A stretch of 21,966 nucleotides of DNA, taken from positions 1 to 21,966 of the IMG/VR virus record IMGVR_UViG_3300006919_000533. One strand, given 5' to 3'. The notes under the pieces were generated by a model, which was not told the origin of the DNA, did no database searches, and saw only the letters and a list, made by a program, of their open reading frames with translations. The DNA comes from a virus. The first letter of the stretch is position 1, and every line of letters begins with the position of its first letter. Positions 7,801-14,442 of the stretch are shown piece after piece. The position numbers were made by a program, and so were the translations under genes.

Positions 7801-10800
7801 GATGATCGAAAAGATGTCATCCTCTGTCATACCGTAGTTAGAGACGGCATCCTCGATCACACTTTTGTTCATCATGTCGAAGCGGTTTTGTGCAGACATA
7901 ACCGGGTGGTCGATCTGGTTGTTCGCATCAAAAAAGGCGTAAGAGAAGCCCTCTTGCGTCTCGCTTCTTGCATTCTTAGTAGCCAGGGACTTGCCGCCAT
8001 ACTTCTGGTGCATCTTGGAGCCGGCGGTGGGCTCTGTTGGCGCAATCGGCAAATCAGCGTTGAAGCGACCCCACAGCAAGGTTTTCTTGGTGTAGTCCTC
8101 ACCCAAGTGATAAGGGTCGAATGACAGTCTCCAGTCAGGCAGGCCGGTCATTCTCTGGATGCGGCCGACTGGATTTTCGATAGCCCATATCTGAGGCTTG
8201 AAAAACTCGATGGTGGCTAGGGTCTGCTGGACAAGCTGCACACTGGCGTAAGTGCGCCCATCTTCATCCTTGGCCGCAAAGTGCCGCGCACCACTGCTTG
8301 CGAAATCCGTGCAGGGGCAGGCAGCAAGCACTGCGTAAACCTCTTTCCCGTCGAACGCATTGAAGTTATCAACGAAGAACTGGGTGTCAAAGTTATTGAT
8401 ATCCCCCATGAACTCGTCATCTTGGATATCGAAGGTGTAGACGTCATATCCCGCCTCCGCCCATGGGCGCGACCACGATCCCGTGAGATCAAAGAGAGAC
8501 AGCACCACTTTGTTGCCGTTGATCCTGCGCTTCTCTGGGTCAATCCCCTGGTCGATGGCGTTTCTTTTCCAGCCGGCGATCGTTGTTTCAGCCTGAGACT
8601 TGCTCATGTAGCCCGACTCAGAAACATAGTTGTCGACCTTGTTTTTCAGTCGCACCACATCTTCGTTGGCAGGGCCCTCGAACACACGGGTGACTTGCTC
8701 GCCATCCCGGTACATCTCCTGCTGGTATGCGTTGAACGCATCCACCATTGCGTCCAGCTCTGGCTTGCCTACGCCGCGATCTGCGCCTCTGTGCTCCGGG
8801 GCTTCGCTTGGCTGTTTTGGCTCTCCGCGCTCTGGCGGTAACTCCATTACCTCGAGCTGATCCCCTGGCGGCGGCTGTATGCCTTCCGCTGCGGGCAGGG
8901 TTTCGGCCTGCTCAGCACCCGTAAAGCGATCCCAGTTGAACGGGGCCCATCGGATGATTGCGTCTGACACAGACTTGGGAAGTTTCGTGATGTCATCAGT
9001 GTTGAGGCGACGAGCTTCCTGCCGGCCTTCTCCGACACCAAAGGCGCGAGCGGCTTCTATGTTGGCGCTCTGCCCGGACTCCACCCGGTATGAGGCAACG
9101 TCCTCGAGCATCCTGCGGCGATCCTCTTGGGTGGCGTTACTCCACCACTGGGTTACTTGATCCCGGTTTTCCTCCAGCCATGATTGAATCTGCTCATCTT
9201 CAGACGCCCTGGCTTGCTCTTGCTGGGCGGAGGCGGCGTCTCTAGTGGCCTCATCTCGGTCGCGCTGCGCTTGCGTTTCTGGCGTGAACTCCGGGATATT
9301 CGTCATCCCTGCCCGATTCAGCACGTTGTAGATAGAGAACAGGTTAGTGTTTGTCTGCTGGGGGCTAATCTTTCGATCGCCAGATCGGCGGAGCGCATCG
9401 GCATAGCGTGCGATGGTGTCCGGGCTCAACCCGTTATCTCGCACTAACGCTTGTTCCGCAGACTCAAAGCTGTCGTATTGGTTCATTAACGCCCCGGCTT
9501 CGCGGAACGTAATGATGCGATCGATCTTATCCTGGCGATTGCCTACCGTTCGTAGGCCGGCTTCTTGTAGTAGATTGGTAAGGTCTTGGGTTTTGACGTT
9601 AGCGAGGCGCTTGGTAAGTCGTTCTTTCTCTGCGCTGAAATCGAAAACGGGGCCTTGTGGCCCCGTCTGCGGTGTTACTGATTGTCGCCCTTGCGGCGGG
9701 CCATCACTTTGGCGAAGCTCTCTATCGCGGCTTGCCTCACCTCTGGGCTCAAGCTGCGGCTGGATCTCACTTCCTCGATCTCCTCCGGGGATAACATTGT
9801 CCCGAGCCGGAGCAATCTCTGCCTCCGCACTTCGCGCAGCTCTTCCTGTGTCAGCCCTGCCATAGACTTCATCATACATCTCCTCATATAGCTGTGCGAT
9901 CAATACTTCATCTTCTGGAGTAATCTGCTGATCGGTCTGCTTTAACTCAAAAAGCGCCTGCTCAACCGTGTCCAAACGCCTCTGCGCTTCTTGGATCTCC
10001 GCGCTTTTTCCGCTGTTGAGGAAGTAAAGCTGACCATCTGCATTAGCTCTCAAGGCTTCTGAAACAATTTCCAGCGCTTGATTAGCTGTTTGCACCCCAT
10101 CATCATAAGTTGCTGACTCTGCGGCCGATCTAATAAAACCGTTTTCAGCCAAAAACTCCGCCACGCCATCCATGTCCATGCCGCCTTGCCGTCGGAACAA
10201 AGATAGCCGGCCGCGGCCAGGGTTATCTGCTGTATCCAAGCCCTCATATCGCGCCGCCTCGATACTAATCCCGCCACCCTTTGCGATTGCGGTCAGCACA
10301 TCATCATCAGTTGAGACTGCAGTTCCCGTTCTGCGCGTCTGTAGATCGCTCAAACGATCCGCTATGGCATCTAATTCATTGAATAGGGGCTGGGTATCCC
10401 CTGCCTCATATGCTTCCGTCAGAGCGTTAAAATCGCGCTCTACTGGCTCTAGCGCGGCTTCTCTTTCGATCTCTAGTCGGGATCGCTCCCCAGGGCGTCC
10501 AATCTCCCCTTCTGGGTCTACCTCGAAGTCAGTCGGGGGCTGATAAGCGATCTGCCGACCCTCTGCAATTTGACGCGGCGTTAGAGCGCCAATGCCACGC
10601 AGCGCCTGTATAGACTCATCAATGCGGGGCAACAACTCACCTTCAAGGACATTGACGTATGAGAACGCCTGGCGAGCGCCAGATTCTTGATTAATGGCAT
10701 CACCCACCTCCCGGAGAATGTTCTCAACCATCTCGCCTTGACCGGCGACTCGCTCAGATTCGGGTAAGGCTTGGAGCTCACGGGCACTGCGGATTCGGCT

Positions 10801-12222
10801 CTGCAGCGCTCGTAGTTTTACGGAGTCATCCTCTAGCGCATTGGCGGTCGCCTCGTCGCCATCGCTCAAGGCTCGGCGCTGATCTCTGGCATTAAGCACG
10901 ACGGCACGGTTAATGCTCCGATTAGCCAAATCCAAGGTATCGAGGGGGTCGAATGGAGTAGGGGTAAGGAGAGGATCGAACTGGGTAGCCTGGAGAGGCG
11001 CGTCCGTGGGGATGGTGGTTTCTTCTGGGCTAAGGGTGACGGGCTCAACGCGGCCCTGATTGATACCAAATCTCTCTCGCAGAGCTTCAACATCGGACTG
11101 ATTGCCCTGCATTTCGATTGTGGTCTGCCCGGTGGAGCTGTTGATCGTGTCGACAGTAGAAACTTGGGCGGCTTCCTGGGCGGCTCTGGCAGACTGATCC
11201 AGGGAGTCTCCCCCCTCTGCTCGAGCCTGATTGGCACCACGTTCCGCGGCCTCGGCAATCCTGTTTGTAGGGCTCAGACCGCCTACTGCTCCACCCATCA
11301 AGCCGCCTAAAAGACCACCTTGTGCAGCGGCCTGACCTACGCCTTCTGTAAGGCTCCGTGACGGGTCTAAAGGCTGAATGTTAAGGTTGGCTATGGCCTG
11401 ACCGCCGCCCTCTTCTACGGCCTCCTGTAGCGCCTCAGAGATGAATCCACGACCAAGGTTTCCAATGCGGGTTGTGTTATCTGCAACGCCACCAACCAAG
11501 GTTTTCTCAATCGTGCTTGGCAATACGCCGGCAGTGACTGTAGACAGCGCGCCAACAGCCAAGGCAGTGTTCCTGGCCCCCTCGAGTGCCAACTCCTTGC
11601 GCGCTTCCTCCGGGCCAATCTCCGCGCTTCGCACTCGGTACGCATCGTTTCTTTGCAGGACATCTTCCGGCAACTGCATGACATCGGAGTACATACCTCC
11701 GGCGATATCGCCTGCGTTTAGGCCGGCACCAGAAAGGATGCCTGCTGCCTGCCCTGCGCGAACAGCTCCAGTGGCCCCGCGAACTGCCAAGCCAGCGCCA
11801 CCAGAAGCTACAAGCGGTGCAATCTGCTGAGTGAGAAAGGAAAAGGTTAGGGAAGGATCTGTGATCGTGCCGACAATCGCTCTGCCGGCCTTGTCTAGCT
11901 CGTCAGCGCCACCGTCAACGTACTGCTGGAACTCTCTCTGCCGGCGCTTCTGATCCTCTGTTTGGAGATCCTCATAGAACCTGGTTGTCTCACCCCCAAG
12001 CCGGGTGACGGCGTTATCCATATTCCCGGATGCAAGCCCGTACAGGGTGCCAATAGACGAGACAAGATTTCCCGTGCCGATACCAAAATCTGAGACAAAT
12101 CCTTGGCCAAAAAACTCGTCATCTTCCTCGCGTAGCGGATCGATATTGGTAAGTCGACTCGTCAGGTAGCTCGAATTGCCGGTTCTCAGGCGCGAGGTTA
12201 GGTAATCGGATTTTCCCGACAT
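1900..12222 (-). CDS. Giant polyvalent (multi-domain) virion protein
   Basis: 3440 aa from the ATG at 12222, with GGGGA 8 nt upstream; a TTG 15 bases earlier is possible but weaker. Regions in order: a Gly/Ala-rich, partly hydrophobic N-terminus (about 100-330); an LPD-like segment (about 635-735); a SAP-like helix pair (about 860-905); a C5-cytosine methyltransferase-like domain (about 1230-1435; LFDLTGSW, Pro-Cys at 1303-1304, Glu1349 in IENPVG); a zincin-type peptidase (HEGTH at 1674-1678, possible third ligand Glu1745 in NEMLAY); a module with EETQSDWH (about 2176-2183) closing with PITPELAENVKETGLPMF; an LPD38-like region (about 2530-3310); and a charged coiled-coil tail. Known family biology: such polyvalent proteins are thought to enter the host with phage DNA and protect or establish it. 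Ejection and self-processing are inferences. N4-type RNA polymerase motifs are not seen. Confidence 0.93.
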   Translation of the reverse strand: MSGKSDYLTSRLRTGNSSYLTSRLTNIDPLREEDDEFFGQGFVSDFGIGTGNLVSSIGTLYGLASGNMDNAVTRLGGETTRFYEDLQTEDQKRRQREFQQYVDGGADELDKAGRAIVGTITDPSLTFSFLTQQIAPLVASGGAGLAVRGATGAVRAGQAAGILSGAGLNAGDIAGGMYSDVMQLPEDVLQRNDAYRVRSAEIGPEEARKELALEGARNTALAVGALSTVTAGVLPSTIEKTLVGGVADNTTRIGNLGRGFISEALQEAVEEGGGQAIANLNIQPLDPSRSLTEGVGQAAAQGGLLGGLMGGAVGGLSPTNRIAEAAERGANQARAEGGDSLDQSARAAQEAAQVSTVDTINSSTGQTTIEMQGNQSDVEALRERFGINQGRVEPVTLSPEETTIPTDAPLQATQFDPLLTPTPFDPLDTLDLANRSINRAVVLNARDQRRALSDGDEATANALEDDSVKLRALQSRIRSARELQALPESERVAGQGEMVENILREVGDAINQESGARQAFSYVNVLEGELLPRIDESIQALRGIGALTPRQIAEGRQIAYQPPTDFEVDPEGEIGRPGERSRLEIEREAALEPVERDFNALTEAYEAGDTQPLFNELDAIADRLSDLQTRRTGTAVSTDDDVLTAIAKGGGISIEAARYEGLDTADNPGRGRLSLFRRQGGMDMDGVAEFLAENGFIRSAAESATYDDGVQTANQALEIVSEALRANADGQLYFLNSGKSAEIQEAQRRLDTVEQALFELKQTDQQITPEDEVLIAQLYEEMYDEVYGRADTGRAARSAEAEIAPARDNVIPGGDRGSEIQPQLEPRGEASRDRELRQSDGPPQGRQSVTPQTGPQGPVFDFSAEKERLTKRLANVKTQDLTNLLQEAGLRTVGNRQDKIDRIITFREAGALMNQYDSFESAEQALVRDNGLSPDTIARYADALRRSGDRKISPQQTNTNLFSIYNVLNRAGMTNIPEFTPETQAQRDRDEATRDAASAQQEQARASEDEQIQSWLEENRDQVTQWWSNATQEDRRRMLEDVASYRVESGQSANIEAARAFGVGEGRQEARRLNTDDITKLPKSVSDAIIRWAPFNWDRFTGAEQAETLPAAEGIQPPPGDQLEVMELPPERGEPKQPSEAPEHRGADRGVGKPELDAMVDAFNAYQQEMYRDGEQVTRVFEGPANEDVVRLKNKVDNYVSESGYMSKSQAETTIAGWKRNAIDQGIDPEKRRINGNKVVLSLFDLTGSWSRPWAEAGYDVYTFDIQDDEFMGDINNFDTQFFVDNFNAFDGKEVYAVLAACPCTDFASSGARHFAAKDEDGRTYASVQLVQQTLATIEFFKPQIWAIENPVGRIQRMTGLPDWRLSFDPYHLGEDYTKKTLLWGRFNADLPIAPTEPTAGSKMHQKYGGKSLATKNARSETQEGFSYAFFDANNQIDHPVMSAQNRFDMMNKSVIEDAVSNYGMTEDDIFSIIDDDYYIDLDYEQADMRLRERFDGMADGRSDPVSPAEFSGKTEAPLLESYTEQDLQDRSAVDTEAGERRAQIDRERELFDLDSGQGTIAGTNDPTQTDGNQGGLFRRDRELGINRGATPRPVITDEEFDTVIDRIVGDNPEARARIVAVDSFADLPEPLRIAARKQGSDGSDVDAVTHRGQIYIVRGRMRSKARMERTLLHEGTHVGINAMYADEGVRRAMNRMYVAMGGAKGFNKMAKDLGIERQIAPYREGLAREDAVSETVRNEILVNEMLAYVGERGSKTFQDRVREVIGAIRNWLRKNGLMTLANMRVSDITYIAKKARENGLRSETAKGNGEPAFSIVAEQARARQTDLGLYSNAEQILLDQGDKIFKPSKKNPEGRVKGDQILSFLKARGLKKEEATYVDLEAELVDLGSVQSFTRDEVIQILRDNAPDLRADVRSGIESENDRLIGITDGEILDDQENYQHIIDDMRTDIFDNGADGTDNFSLADLVTALYDYDKDIMKNMASVDFPNMSMEVVDSALSFDIFETYVSETENDVLPQRLVDAYGENLVDDTIVELAEQRYLDDPYYRYSVYNADDDVIGDIIGNDDTGYILRDSAGNRFAERQAIYDIDEARVQFQLYAEDNGLIGAPEGDTQYFDYLKIAPSDINDYREVVVSLEDNRLSDSTYHGGHFNVENMLFHVLATDRTTEFGDTLAIEETQSDWHSAIRRAGGTYDPVKGDQLLAEAQDLRIEEAAANTKNSEMLMAYGARIEGIPGTRKTTEFLGNVSNLGKFLTDVAPKLTDAGIWEMAAIVYNSKEGGKRYIGTGGNRGLTRESTVSEIMKVMVESPIAQKYWTIDIKVQEPAAVEKLLRDNFIQIFDFRINSKELTGYDPLRDEELNSRATQDITPEVAELRTMAQEFAENDARYRELMSRVNNMEKKGRALKSAPPESPFRDDKYLDLVAKIMLREAITERKTGIAFSKGDRVQNRWSENYDYEAIYNRKLKKAMDKLMGMPAQSMDESGRLETGDDVSSDGFWAYPITPELAENVKETGLPMFRRDGSDGRIYPKKPAEERLRDKFLRVLQDKMLPVYRTQQAIEVENERELDVSENPYLTEELFYGKTEEDLRQLELRFVEPLIRAMKEAGVSSDQLNDYLYAKHAPERNRVIREINPEFEGPGSGMSDAEAAEILGQYTGEKLQQMEDLADRVYQMTQLTRDLLRASGLQADEVTDSWEATYENYVPLRGFADNEVDAKGGRIPTGRGFDIRGKEAKRAYGRKSRAQGPLAQVIADLTGKIIRNRKNEVSKAFLQMVENNPDPSQWQVFTDANPDPAALRGPKANKRTAQMEMARSDAYLGVKRDGVVHYIKVRDRKLLNAMQNVGPEQLGAATRIVGGVTRFLSSVNTAYDPTFVLTNFARDIQAALINVAGEQTKEGGLIEGERIGAKVAKGTPRAVGAIRNYVRNKKVGDGDTEYERYFKEFLDVGAKTGYFDSPDLDVLEKRLAARINQGEGALAKGKTAAKWIGDFVSDYNLAVENGVRLSAYIEARKAGIDKSKAASLAKNLTVNFNRKGSAGAHINSWYMFFNAAVQGLKQFTNTLSPITLDYEGNVQVQRKLNRAQKIAGGLVGVAYAAAVFNREIGGEDDDGEAFYDKINPAIRERNLILMKPGYGEIGDDGFLSEVAYFKIPLPYGYNFFYTIGTAVEAMQNGSARRKENALGEVFNSFVTAFSPISVHANAAISASPTVFVPAFELASNTNFFGSDIVRENFPSGPQRAAAHNYWNSTKEPYVAIAQFLNDTVGGGSEYRSGSLGFMFDISTDISPDVIEHITEFGLGGIYRAGMGAIDAVERVTSDREVDPTRVPFLSKVFGRDDSDYADQERFYDTRQLIINAKKEREDARGQERIAADQANNFIHRLYPQMLATEKFLRQQRDRRDKVRDDDRLTEAERDEQLERIRERMDDRIDRFNKRYQEHLEKYGS
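7189..7203 (-). other. HEGTH zinc-site codons of the metallopeptidase domain
   Basis: Codons for H-E-G-T-H at residues 1674-1678 of the giant protein, preceded by RMERTLL and followed by VGINAMYADE. This is the HExxH zinc-binding helix of gluzincin-like peptidases. A Glu in NEMLAY 67 residues later (6976-6993) is a candidate third ligand. All residues expected for activity are present. Confidence 0.75.
7905..8540 (-). other. C5-cytosine DNA methyltransferase-like domain of the giant protein
   Basis: The segment has VVLSLFDLTGSWSRPW (motif I, SAM binding), YTFDIQ (motif II), LAACPCTDFASSGARHF (motif IV with the catalytic Pro-Cys), IENPVGR (motif VI) and a KKTLLWGRFN block. A GFSYAFFDAN end follows. 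It resembles compact stand-alone phage C5-methyltransferase-like proteins that lack a large target-recognition domain. The catalytic Cys (codon 8311-8313) and motif VI Glu are present, so it is probably active. Confidence 0.75.
9647..9666 (-). terminator. GC-rich hairpin inside the giant gene
   Basis: A perfect 8-bp stem, ACGGGGCC / GGCCCCGT, with an ACAA tetraloop, followed on the - strand by TTTCGATTTC. It begins 8 bases after the stop of the nested reading frame at 9675-9872. Its form is that of an intrinsic terminator with a weak T-tract. Within the giant frame it encodes TGPQGPVF. If it terminated efficiently the giant mRNA would be cut short, so it is either weak, regulated, or a relic. 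Confidence 0.4.
9675..9872 (-). CDS. Candidate nested gene (65 aa) in another frame of the giant gene
   Basis: A GAGGAG ribosome-binding site (9880-9885) stands 7 nt before the ATG at 9872 (a second ATG at 9875 is 4 nt away). The 65-aa product is highly charged and helical (LTQEELREVRRQRLLRLG, then MLSPEEIEEVRSS, LSPEVRQAAIESFAKVMARR). It looks like an ordinary small phage protein. The giant frame across the same bases gives a disordered linker rich in Gly, Arg, Asp and Pro and uses more of CGA, AGA, GGA and AGT. A hairpin lies just after the stop. It could be a real overlapping gene or a relic overprinted into the giant protein; function unknown. Confidence 0.4.
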   Translation of the reverse strand: MKSMAGLTQEELREVRRQRLLRLGTMLSPEEIEEVRSSRSLSPEVRQAAIESFAKVMARRKGDNQ

Positions 12223-12235
12223 AAAACTTTTCCCC

Positions 12236-12260
12236 AAAAAAAATGGGGCCGAAGCCCCAT
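12236..12260 (-). terminator. Intrinsic terminator before the giant gene
   Basis: On the - strand, ATGGGGC and GCCCCAT form a 7-bp stem closed by the extra-stable TTCG tetraloop (C-UUCG-G) and followed by eight Ts. It starts 16 bases after the stop of the 233-aa gene, and its T-tract runs directly into the GGGGA ribosome-binding site of the giant gene. It should end most transcription of the upstream virion genes and limit readthrough into the giant gene, or protect the 3' end of the upstream mRNA. Confidence 0.88.
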
Positions 12261-12276
12261 GGAATACTGAATTGCC

Positions 12277-12978
12277 TTAGCGCTGGTACAGACGGTCGTA
12301 GTAGTCGCCGTAATCGTCCCGGTAGAATTTCCTGAGCTGTTCTAGCGTGGCTCCTGAGTAGGTGACTCCATCTATCTCTACGGAATCCGGGCCTATCCCA
12401 TCATCACCAAACAGCGCACGGCCATCTGCCATAATCTGCTCTGGAGTGGGCAGATCAGAGGTAGTCTCACGGCCCAGTCGCATCCGAGACTCTTCATACG
12501 CCTGATTAAACTGATCAGTAGCGCGCTCCAATCGATCCCAAACCGCCTCGTTGTCTCCGCGCTGCGTAATGCCCAGCCTTGACGCCTCTGCTTGTGCGTT
12601 TTCAAGTGCCCGCAGAGTTGGCGTCAAAAGGGGATCCACCGTAGCAAGCTGGCCCAGATCAACCATCTTTCCAGACCGCGTTATGCCCTTCAGATTGCCC
12701 TCATCATCCAATTGGGTGGAGGTGACATAGCCAGCTTCGGTATTTCTCACGGTGTCCTGGTATGCCCGCTCGTCTTTCAGTAAGCCTTTCTGGAACTCGC
12801 GCTGAGATGCAGTGTCAGCAAGCTGATCCGCCCTGGAGCGCGCATAATTCTTGTCCGCAATCGCCTGTAGCCGGGCCTCGCGATCCTTCTCAATCTGGAC
12901 GTTGAACATCGTGTTGGCAAACTGAGATATCCCCGCGCCCAATCCGCCAAGCGCACCAAGCAATCCTCTACTGGCCAT
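12277..12978 (-). CDS. Putative internal virion / ejection-type protein, 233 aa
   Basis: The ATG at 12978 comes one base after the preceding stop and has GGGAG 7 nt upstream. An upstream ATG giving eight more residues overlaps the previous gene and is less likely. The N-terminus ASRGLLGALGGLGAGISQFA is a glycine-zipper-like hydrophobic stretch. A long charged helical region follows (residues about 25-90), then a mixed C-terminus rich in Tyr and Asp. It is not assigned to a named family. A glycine-rich membrane-active N-terminus followed by coiled coil, between other structural genes, fits a minor ejection protein. It is the last gene before the strong terminator. Confidence 0.82.
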   Translation of the reverse strand: MASRGLLGALGGLGAGISQFANTMFNVQIEKDREARLQAIADKNYARSRADQLADTASQREFQKGLLKDERAYQDTVRNTEAGYVTSTQLDDEGNLKGITRSGKMVDLGQLATVDPLLTPTLRALENAQAEASRLGITQRGDNEAVWDRLERATDQFNQAYEESRMRLGRETTSDLPTPEQIMADGRALFGDDGIGPDSVEIDGVTYSGATLEQLRKFYRDDYGDYYDRLYQR

Positions 12979-12979
12979 A

Positions 12980-13516
12980 TCAGGCTCCCATTTCTTTTTC
13001 ACCTACCGGGACATCTTCATCCGGCAGTGAATCACCATAATCATCTGGCAAGGCTTCAGCTTCGCTTGCCAGCTCTGCGTCATCTACTTGAACCATCGCT
13101 TCCTTCAAGCTGGCCACTTCATCTGGAGACAATCCCTGCTCTTGAGCAAACATAATCACCATTTCTTTAAACGCAGATGAAACATCAGCACCGGATACTT
13201 GAACCCCCGACGCATCTGCAATCGTGAATACTTCGTTCAGCGCCATCATTCCCAGGATAGAAAGATTCTCTTCCTTGATGTCGCCATCTGTTTCAGCGTC
13301 TGATGTTTCTGCCAGCTTCAAAGCCGCCATGGCCATTAGCTTGGGCTGAGCTCTTTCAGACCTAGAAATAACTTTTGCAATTTCCTCAGACAAATCTTCG
13401 GAGTACAGCTTTTTGCCCATGTAATTGATTGCTGACTCCAGCGCGGGATCGTCAAGAGCAGGAACTCCCCCCTCTGCCTGCATAGGAGCCGCTTCATTTT
13501 GCAGTAGTCCCGCCAT
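12980..13516 (-). CDS. Acidic helical protein, 178 aa, unknown function
   Basis: The start overlaps the previous stop by one base (TAATG). The protein is acidic and mostly helical, with runs such as LSEEIAKVISRSERAQPKLM and SSAFKEMVIMFAQEQGLSPD and an Asp/Glu-rich tail. There are no membrane segments, Cys pairs or catalytic motifs. An acidic, soluble protein lying between a basic membrane-active protein and another ejection-type protein could be a chaperone or scaffold for them, but this is only suggested by charge and position. Confidence 0.8.
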   Translation of the reverse strand: MAGLLQNEAAPMQAEGGVPALDDPALESAINYMGKKLYSEDLSEEIAKVISRSERAQPKLMAMAALKLAETSDAETDGDIKEENLSILGMMALNEVFTIADASGVQVSGADVSSAFKEMVIMFAQEQGLSPDEVASLKEAMVQVDDAELASEAEALPDDYGDSLPDEDVPVGEKEMGA

Positions 13517-14442
13517 TAGCCTTTCCCTCCGTACAGCACAGCATTTCCGTATTGGTCATATTGCAACGCACTCGATCTATAAGGGTTCGGCACCTCGTAC
13601 CGCCCTGTCTCTGGGTTATAAACCGGGGTCTGAATAATCCCGCCTATATTTGCCTGATACCTAGCTAACGCCTCTTCCTCCGCATCCTCCTGCGCTTTCG
13701 CAGCGGCGTAACCTTGAAGCATTTGGCCACCAACCATCACTGTGCCAAATTGACCAGCAGGGCCTAGCGCGTTCCAGCCTTTGCCAATCCCGGCAGCGGC
13801 ACGGCCCAGTAGTCCGGGGTTTACGGCAGGAGCAAGAGAGGCCGCAGTAGTGGCACCTCCAACTCCGCCTACAGCGCCAGGAGCGGCCGCATTAAGGCCG
13901 GTAGCCTGACCCGCACCAACTGCATTGCCCAGAGAACTAAAGCCCGAGGGGGCTGTTGTAGAGGCTCCTGTTAAATAATTACCAGTAGTCGCCGCTCCAG
14001 CGCCGGCACCAGCACCGGCACCGCCCGTTGCTGTTGTGACGCCCGCGCCAGGCGCTGTATACGCCGGAGTCGCTGTAGCAATCGGGGCAAGACTTGACGC
14101 TACCGTACCCGCCCCAGCGCCATAAGCCCCAGTAAAACCGCCCGCTAAAGAGCTACCAGCTCCAGCGATATTTCCAGATGCCAACGCAGCGCCTGCACCC
14201 GTGATGCCTCCCCAAGCTGATGCCACACCGGCTTTCGCGCCGGCTATAAACCCCGCTCCGCCGGTCGCCCCTCCGATGCCGCCCAAAAGGGCAGCACCTC
14301 CGAAATAAACAGCAGCCGCAATCGCAACAATCTTTAAAAATTTACTTGACTTGACCGCCTTCCAGACCTTCTTGACGCCTTTTACAACGCCCTTCACGAC
14401 CTTCTTGATGACCTTGCCGACCTTCTTTACTACCTTGCTCAT
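13516..14442 (-). CDS. Cationic, Gly/Ala-rich putative ejection (pore) protein, 308 aa
   Basis: The start at 14442 is fixed by an ATGA overlap with the acetyltransferase stop; an eight-codon longer reading is rejected. Residues 1-33 are a Lys/Val amphipathic helix (VVKKVGKVIKKVVKGVVKG and onward). A membrane-like segment follows (FLKIVAIAAAVYFGGAALLG). About 200 residues of Gly/Ala/Thr-rich low complexity come next, then a short C-terminus with YQANIGGIIQTPVYNPETG. The amphipathic cationic helix plus hydrophobic helix suggests membrane insertion, as expected of proteins that extend a short-tailed phage's channel through the envelope. That role is inferred; no named family is recognised. Confidence 0.82.
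   Translation of the reverse strand: MSKVVKKVGKVIKKVVKGVVKGVKKVWKAVKSSKFLKIVAIAAAVYFGGAALLGGIGGATGGAGFIAGAKAGVASAWGGITGAGAALASGNIAGAGSSLAGGFTGAYGAGAGTVASSLAPIATATPAYTAPGAGVTTATGGAGAGAGAGAATTGNYLTGASTTAPSGFSSLGNAVGAGQATGLNAAAPGAVGGVGGATTAASLAPAVNPGLLGRAAAGIGKGWNALGPAGQFGTVMVGGQMLQGYAAAKAQEDAEEEALARYQANIGGIIQTPVYNPETGRYEVPNPYRSSALQYDQYGNAVLYGGKG

Noticed and set aside
7636-8124. 162-aa + strand reading frame opposite the giant gene
   Set aside because: It is an antisense shadow of the acidic and aromatic stretch of the giant protein, with no start signal.
8281-8841. 186-aa + strand reading frame opposite the methyltransferase region
   Set aside because: It lies antisense to clear methyltransferase motifs. 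The Val/Leu/His-rich composition is what the reverse complement of the real codons gives.
1900-12222. N4-type virion RNA polymerase, suggested by the similar length of about 3500 aa
   Set aside because: I found none of the T7-like polymerase motifs, whereas methyltransferase, zincin and LPD38-like features are present.
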